In this document: piece by piece, positions 6,977-8,513 of the stretch
Position numbering within the stretch: position 1 is the stretch's first letter
Layout of the letters: each line of letters begins with the position of its first letter
NCBI RefSeq assembly: GCF_946885725.1
Contig: NZ_CAMPGZ010000182.1
Span: 1-8,513 of the forward strand
DNA: 8,513 nucleotides
Reading direction: 5' to 3'
Source of the DNA: an uncultured Nocardioides sp.
GTDB taxonomy: Bacteria; Actinomycetota; Actinomycetes; Propionibacteriales; Nocardioidaceae
The notes under the pieces: generated by a model
What the model was told of the DNA's origin: nothing
Seen by the model: only the letters and a program-made list of their open reading frames with translations
Database searches by the model: none
Position numbers and translations under genes: made by a program

Positions 6977-6992
6977 GGACCACCTCCTTTCC
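6977..6992 (-). promoter_or_regulatory. Extended Shine-Dalgarno element matching the whole 16S rRNA tail
   Basis: On the minus strand GGAAAGGAGGTGGTCC is complementary over 16 nt (two G-U pairs) to the 16S rRNA 3' end that I recall for actinobacteria, GGAUCACCUCCUUUCU. Ordinary sites in this window use 6-8 nt. It starts about 5 nt after the predicted transcript start. CCGGAC (7001-6996) and GTCCGG (6980-6975) could fold to place the AAAGGAGG core in a loop if the transcript starts slightly further upstream. Confidence 0.65.
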
Positions 6993-7003
6993 CGTGTCCG
7001 GCC

Positions 7004-7033
7004 AGGCTACGTCGCGAGGTCTGAGCGCCTCAA
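7004..7033 (-). promoter_or_regulatory. Promoter of the minus-strand small transcript
   Basis: TTGAGG (7033-7028, 4 of 6 to TTGACA), an 18-bp spacer and TAGCCT (7009-7004, TAnnnT) place the start near 6997. The position directly before the extended ribosome-binding element and the terminator-bounded RNA supports it. Confidence 0.55.
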
Positions 7034-7046
7034 GGCATTTGTCCGG

Positions 7047-7060
7047 CCCGTGGGCACGGG
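7047..7060. promoter_or_regulatory. Small palindrome in the small-RNA/MFS divergent region
   Basis: CCCGTG (7047-7052) and CACGGG (7055-7060) form a perfect 6-bp inverted repeat with a GG centre. It lies 13 bp upstream of the small-RNA -35 and 29 bp upstream of the MFS start, so a protein bound here could affect both. The overlapping 12-mer CGGCCCGTGGGC (7044-7055) also occurs at 6793-6804. No regulator gene is adjacent. Confidence 0.4.
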
Positions 7061-7074
7061 GCGGAACGGGCGAT

Positions 7075-7080
7075 GAGAGG
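7075..7080 (+). promoter_or_regulatory. Ribosome binding site of the MFS gene (GAGAGG)
   Basis: GAGAGG is 9 nt before the GTG at 7090 and supports that start. The open frame further upstream crosses the structured intergenic region and has no family similarity. Confidence 0.55.
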
Positions 7081-7089
7081 CTCCCTCCC

Positions 7090-8340
7090 GTGGCGAGACG
7101 ACGGCGGTGGACTCGGGTGCTGGCCGACATCCGGCCGCTCCAGGTGTCGCCGCCGTACCGCCGGCTCTTCTTCGGCAACACCGTCGGCCAGCTCGGCCAG
7201 CAGATGACGGTCGTGACGATCGCGGTGCAGGTCTTCACACTGACCGACTCGTCGTTCGCGGTCGGACTGATCGGCGTGCTCGGGCTGGTGCCGCTGGTGG
7301 GGTTCGGTCTGTACGCCGGAGCGATCGCGGACGCGATGGACCGTCGGCAGCTCGCGCTGATCGCGTCGACGGGGTCGTGGGCGGTGTCACTGGTGCTGGC
7401 GGCGCAGGCGTTCCTGGGCAACACCAGCATCTGGGTGATCTACGCCTGCGTGGTCGTGCAGTCGGCGTGCTACGCGGCGACGAGCCCGGCGCGCGGCGCG
7501 ATGATCGCGCGGCTGCTGCCGGCCGAGCTGCTGCCCGCCGCGAGTGCGCTGAACTCCGCGACGTTCAACCTCGGCTTCACCGTGGGCCCGATGCTCGGGG
7601 CTCTGCTGATCTCGGCCGGAGGCTTCGAGCTCGCCTACACCGCAGATGCGGTGCTGTTCACCGCGACGCTGTACGCGATCTACCGCGTGCCGCCGCTGCC
7701 GCCGGGCAAGGGCAGCCCGCGCGCGGGGCTACGGGCGGTGCGCGACGGACTGGCGTTCCTGCGCCGCTCGCCGAACCTGCGGATGACGTTCGTGCTCGAC
7801 CTGTGCGCGATGGTGTTCGCCCACCCGCGCGCGGTGTTCCCGGCGTTGGCGTACAAGGTCCTCGGCGGCGGCGCCACGACGGTCGGCATCCTGCAGGCTG
7901 CGCCCGCCGTCGGCGCGCTGATCGCGGTCGCGGTTTCGGGATGGGTCAGCCGGGTGCGGTGGCACGGCGTGGCGATCGTGCTCGCGATCCTCGTCTACGG
8001 CTCCGCGATCGGCTCCGTCGGGCTGGTCGGGTCGCTGTGGCTCGCGGTGATCCTGCTCGGAATCGCCGGAGCCGCCGACTCCATCAGCTCGGCGTTCCGC
8101 AACACCGTGCTGCAGGTGGCCGCACCCGACGAGCTGCGCGGCCGGCTGCAGGGCGTGTTCATCGTGGTCGTGGCCGGCGGTCCGCGCGCGGGCGACTTCC
8201 TGGTCGGGTCGGTCGGCGAGGCGACGTCCGAACGGCTCGCGCTGGTGCTCGGCGGGCTGGCCTGCATCGTCGGCGTCCTCGTGGCGGTCGCCGTACAGCG
8301 GTCGTTCCTGCGGTACGACGCCCACAACCCGACGCCCTGA
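7090..8340 (+). CDS. MFS exporter, EntS/MFS_3-like
   Basis: A 416-residue inner-membrane protein, about the normal length for a 10-12 helix major facilitator. The N-terminus VSPPYRRLFFGNTVGQLGQQMTVVTIAVQVF (residues 19-49), a motif-A-like loop GAIADAMDRRQLAL (77-90) and PDELRGRLQG (346-355) in the second half are hallmarks I associate with the EntS-like branch, which exports siderophores or drugs by proton antiport. The basic N-terminus (RRRRW) fits a cytoplasmic end. The GTG at 7090 is taken because a GAGAGG precedes it and the protein then begins just before the conserved region. The gene is divergent from the small minus-strand transcript and framed by the inverted repeats. No siderophore or antibiotic genes are in the window, so the substrate is open. 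Confidence 0.92.
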   Translation: MARRRRWTRVLADIRPLQVSPPYRRLFFGNTVGQLGQQMTVVTIAVQVFTLTDSSFAVGLIGVLGLVPLVGFGLYAGAIADAMDRRQLALIASTGSWAVSLVLAAQAFLGNTSIWVIYACVVVQSACYAATSPARGAMIARLLPAELLPAASALNSATFNLGFTVGPMLGALLISAGGFELAYTADAVLFTATLYAIYRVPPLPPGKGSPRAGLRAVRDGLAFLRRSPNLRMTFVLDLCAMVFAHPRAVFPALAYKVLGGGATTVGILQAAPAVGALIAVAVSGWVSRVRWHGVAIVLAILVYGSAIGSVGLVGSLWLAVILLGIAGAADSISSAFRNTVLQVAAPDELRGRLQGVFIVVVAGGPRAGDFLVGSVGEATSERLALVLGGLACIVGVLVAVAVQRSFLRYDAHNPTP

Positions 8341-8359
8341 CCCTGACCCCTGCTGCGGT

Positions 8360-8418
8360 GAGGAGTCAGTTGTGACGCGACACGCCGCCGACGAGGCTGA
8401 ATTACTGACTCCTCGGCG
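8360..8418 (-). repeat. Inverted-repeat unit, right copy, with hairpin arms
   Basis: This is the reverse-complement partner of 6695-6753, with 54 of 59 positions identical by eye. It has its own 11-bp terminal arms, GAGGAGTCAGT (8360-8370) and ACTGACTCCTC (8404-8414), around a 33-nt centre. It begins 20 nt after the MFS stop, where it could act as a bidirectional terminator. The shape also fits a miniature mobile or REP-like element. No direct target duplications are evident. Confidence 0.85.
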
Positions 8419-8513
8419 GACTGGCCCGAAGGGCCTGGCCCGATGGGGCTGACCCGGAGGTACTAGCGGGGTGGGGAGTGGCCCTCCGGTAGTGGATGGG
8501 CGGGGAGGGGAAG
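8419..8513. other. Non-coding tail of the window with a GC hairpin
   Basis: No open frame is visible in these 95 bp. GGCCC (8423-8427) and GGGCC (8431-8435) form a short hairpin with a GAA loop, perhaps part of MFS-gene termination. The last bases, GGGGAGGGGAAG, are purine-rich and could be the ribosome binding site of a gene beginning just outside the window. Confidence 0.4.

Larger units (their letters stand above)
6781..6997 (-). ncRNA. Candidate structured small transcript of about 210 nt, family not recognised
   Basis: A complete small transcription unit can be read on the minus strand: promoter (7033-7004), predicted start near 6997, a 16-nt Shine-Dalgarno-like element (6992-6977), a 12-codon ORF (6972-6934), hairpins, and the three-way-junction terminator. 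The hairpins are GCTGC/GCAGC (6945-6941 with 6934-6930) and CGACC/GGTCG (6925-6921 with 6903-6899). The second encloses CGGT-TCG-ACCG, and an optional outer GCGCA/TGCGC stem competes with the first hairpin. It converges on the ABC operon and diverges from the MFS gene. I cannot match it to any RNA family I know. It may be a regulatory RNA, a dual-function RNA, or the mRNA of a very small peptide. An overlapping 35-codon frame (6953-6846, starting MRWLLPSSAP) is an alternative coding reading; it lacks a well-spaced ribosome site and runs into the terminator stem. Confidence 0.6.

Noticed and set aside
6975..6992. Resemblance of plus-strand ACCACCTCCTTTCC to the 16S rRNA 3' end, as a possible rRNA fragment
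   Set aside because: Similarity is limited to the tail, with no helix 45 sequence beside it. It is better read as a ribosome-binding element on the minus strand.
6675..7076. 133-codon plus-strand frame across the intergenic region
   Set aside because: It crosses the repeat, the palindrome and the structured terminator, has no ribosome binding site, and has no recognisable similarity.
8360..8418. Integron attC-like site
   Set aside because: The characteristic RYYYAAC/GTTRRRY core sites and bulged arms are not present; the arms are simple perfect repeats.

Overview
This is high-GC DNA with strong third-position G/C bias, GTG starts, an actinobacterial citrate synthase 2 next to pdxH, and promoter elements of the TAnnnT type placed for leaderless mRNAs. 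Together these point to an actinobacterium. A Nocardioides-like member of the Propionibacteriales is my best guess, but it rests on general resemblance and not on a search.

Layout. (1) Minus strand, 1-1356: a SAM-dependent methyltransferase cut by the window edge lies immediately downstream of a citrate synthase 2 gene. (2) A 102-bp divergent promoter region separates citrate synthase from pdxH (PLP synthesis, plus strand, 1459-2130). (3) Plus strand, 2199-6624: a compact three-gene operon of a TetR-family regulator and two ABC exporter half-transporters. The junctions are a 2-nt gap and a 4-nt overlap. The two ABC proteins carry complementary sets of degenerate and intact ATPase motifs, so they almost certainly form one heterodimeric multidrug-type exporter. 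A perfect 9-bp-arm palindrome sits exactly between the -35 and -10 boxes of this operon, and the tetR start codon lies at the predicted transcription start. An autorepressed, leaderless operon is the natural reading. (4) 6625-7089 holds no conventional gene but is densely structured: an operon terminator, a dispersed-type repeat, a near-perfect palindrome, and a probable minus-strand small transcript of about 210 nt. That transcript has its own promoter, a Shine-Dalgarno element able to pair with the whole 16S rRNA 3' tail, a 12-codon ORF, stem-loops, and a three-way-junction terminator with a cUUCGg tetraloop and a U-rich tail. (5) An EntS-like MFS exporter gene (7090-8340) is divergent from that small transcript. 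(6) A second copy of the repeat, in opposite orientation, follows it, so the small RNA plus MFS gene are framed by about 59-bp inverted repeats.

The protein-coding content is ordinary for an actinobacterial chromosome. The parts most worth a second look are the small minus-strand transcription unit at 6781-7033, the inverted repeat pair around it and the MFS gene, and the leaderless promoter architecture at three genes.
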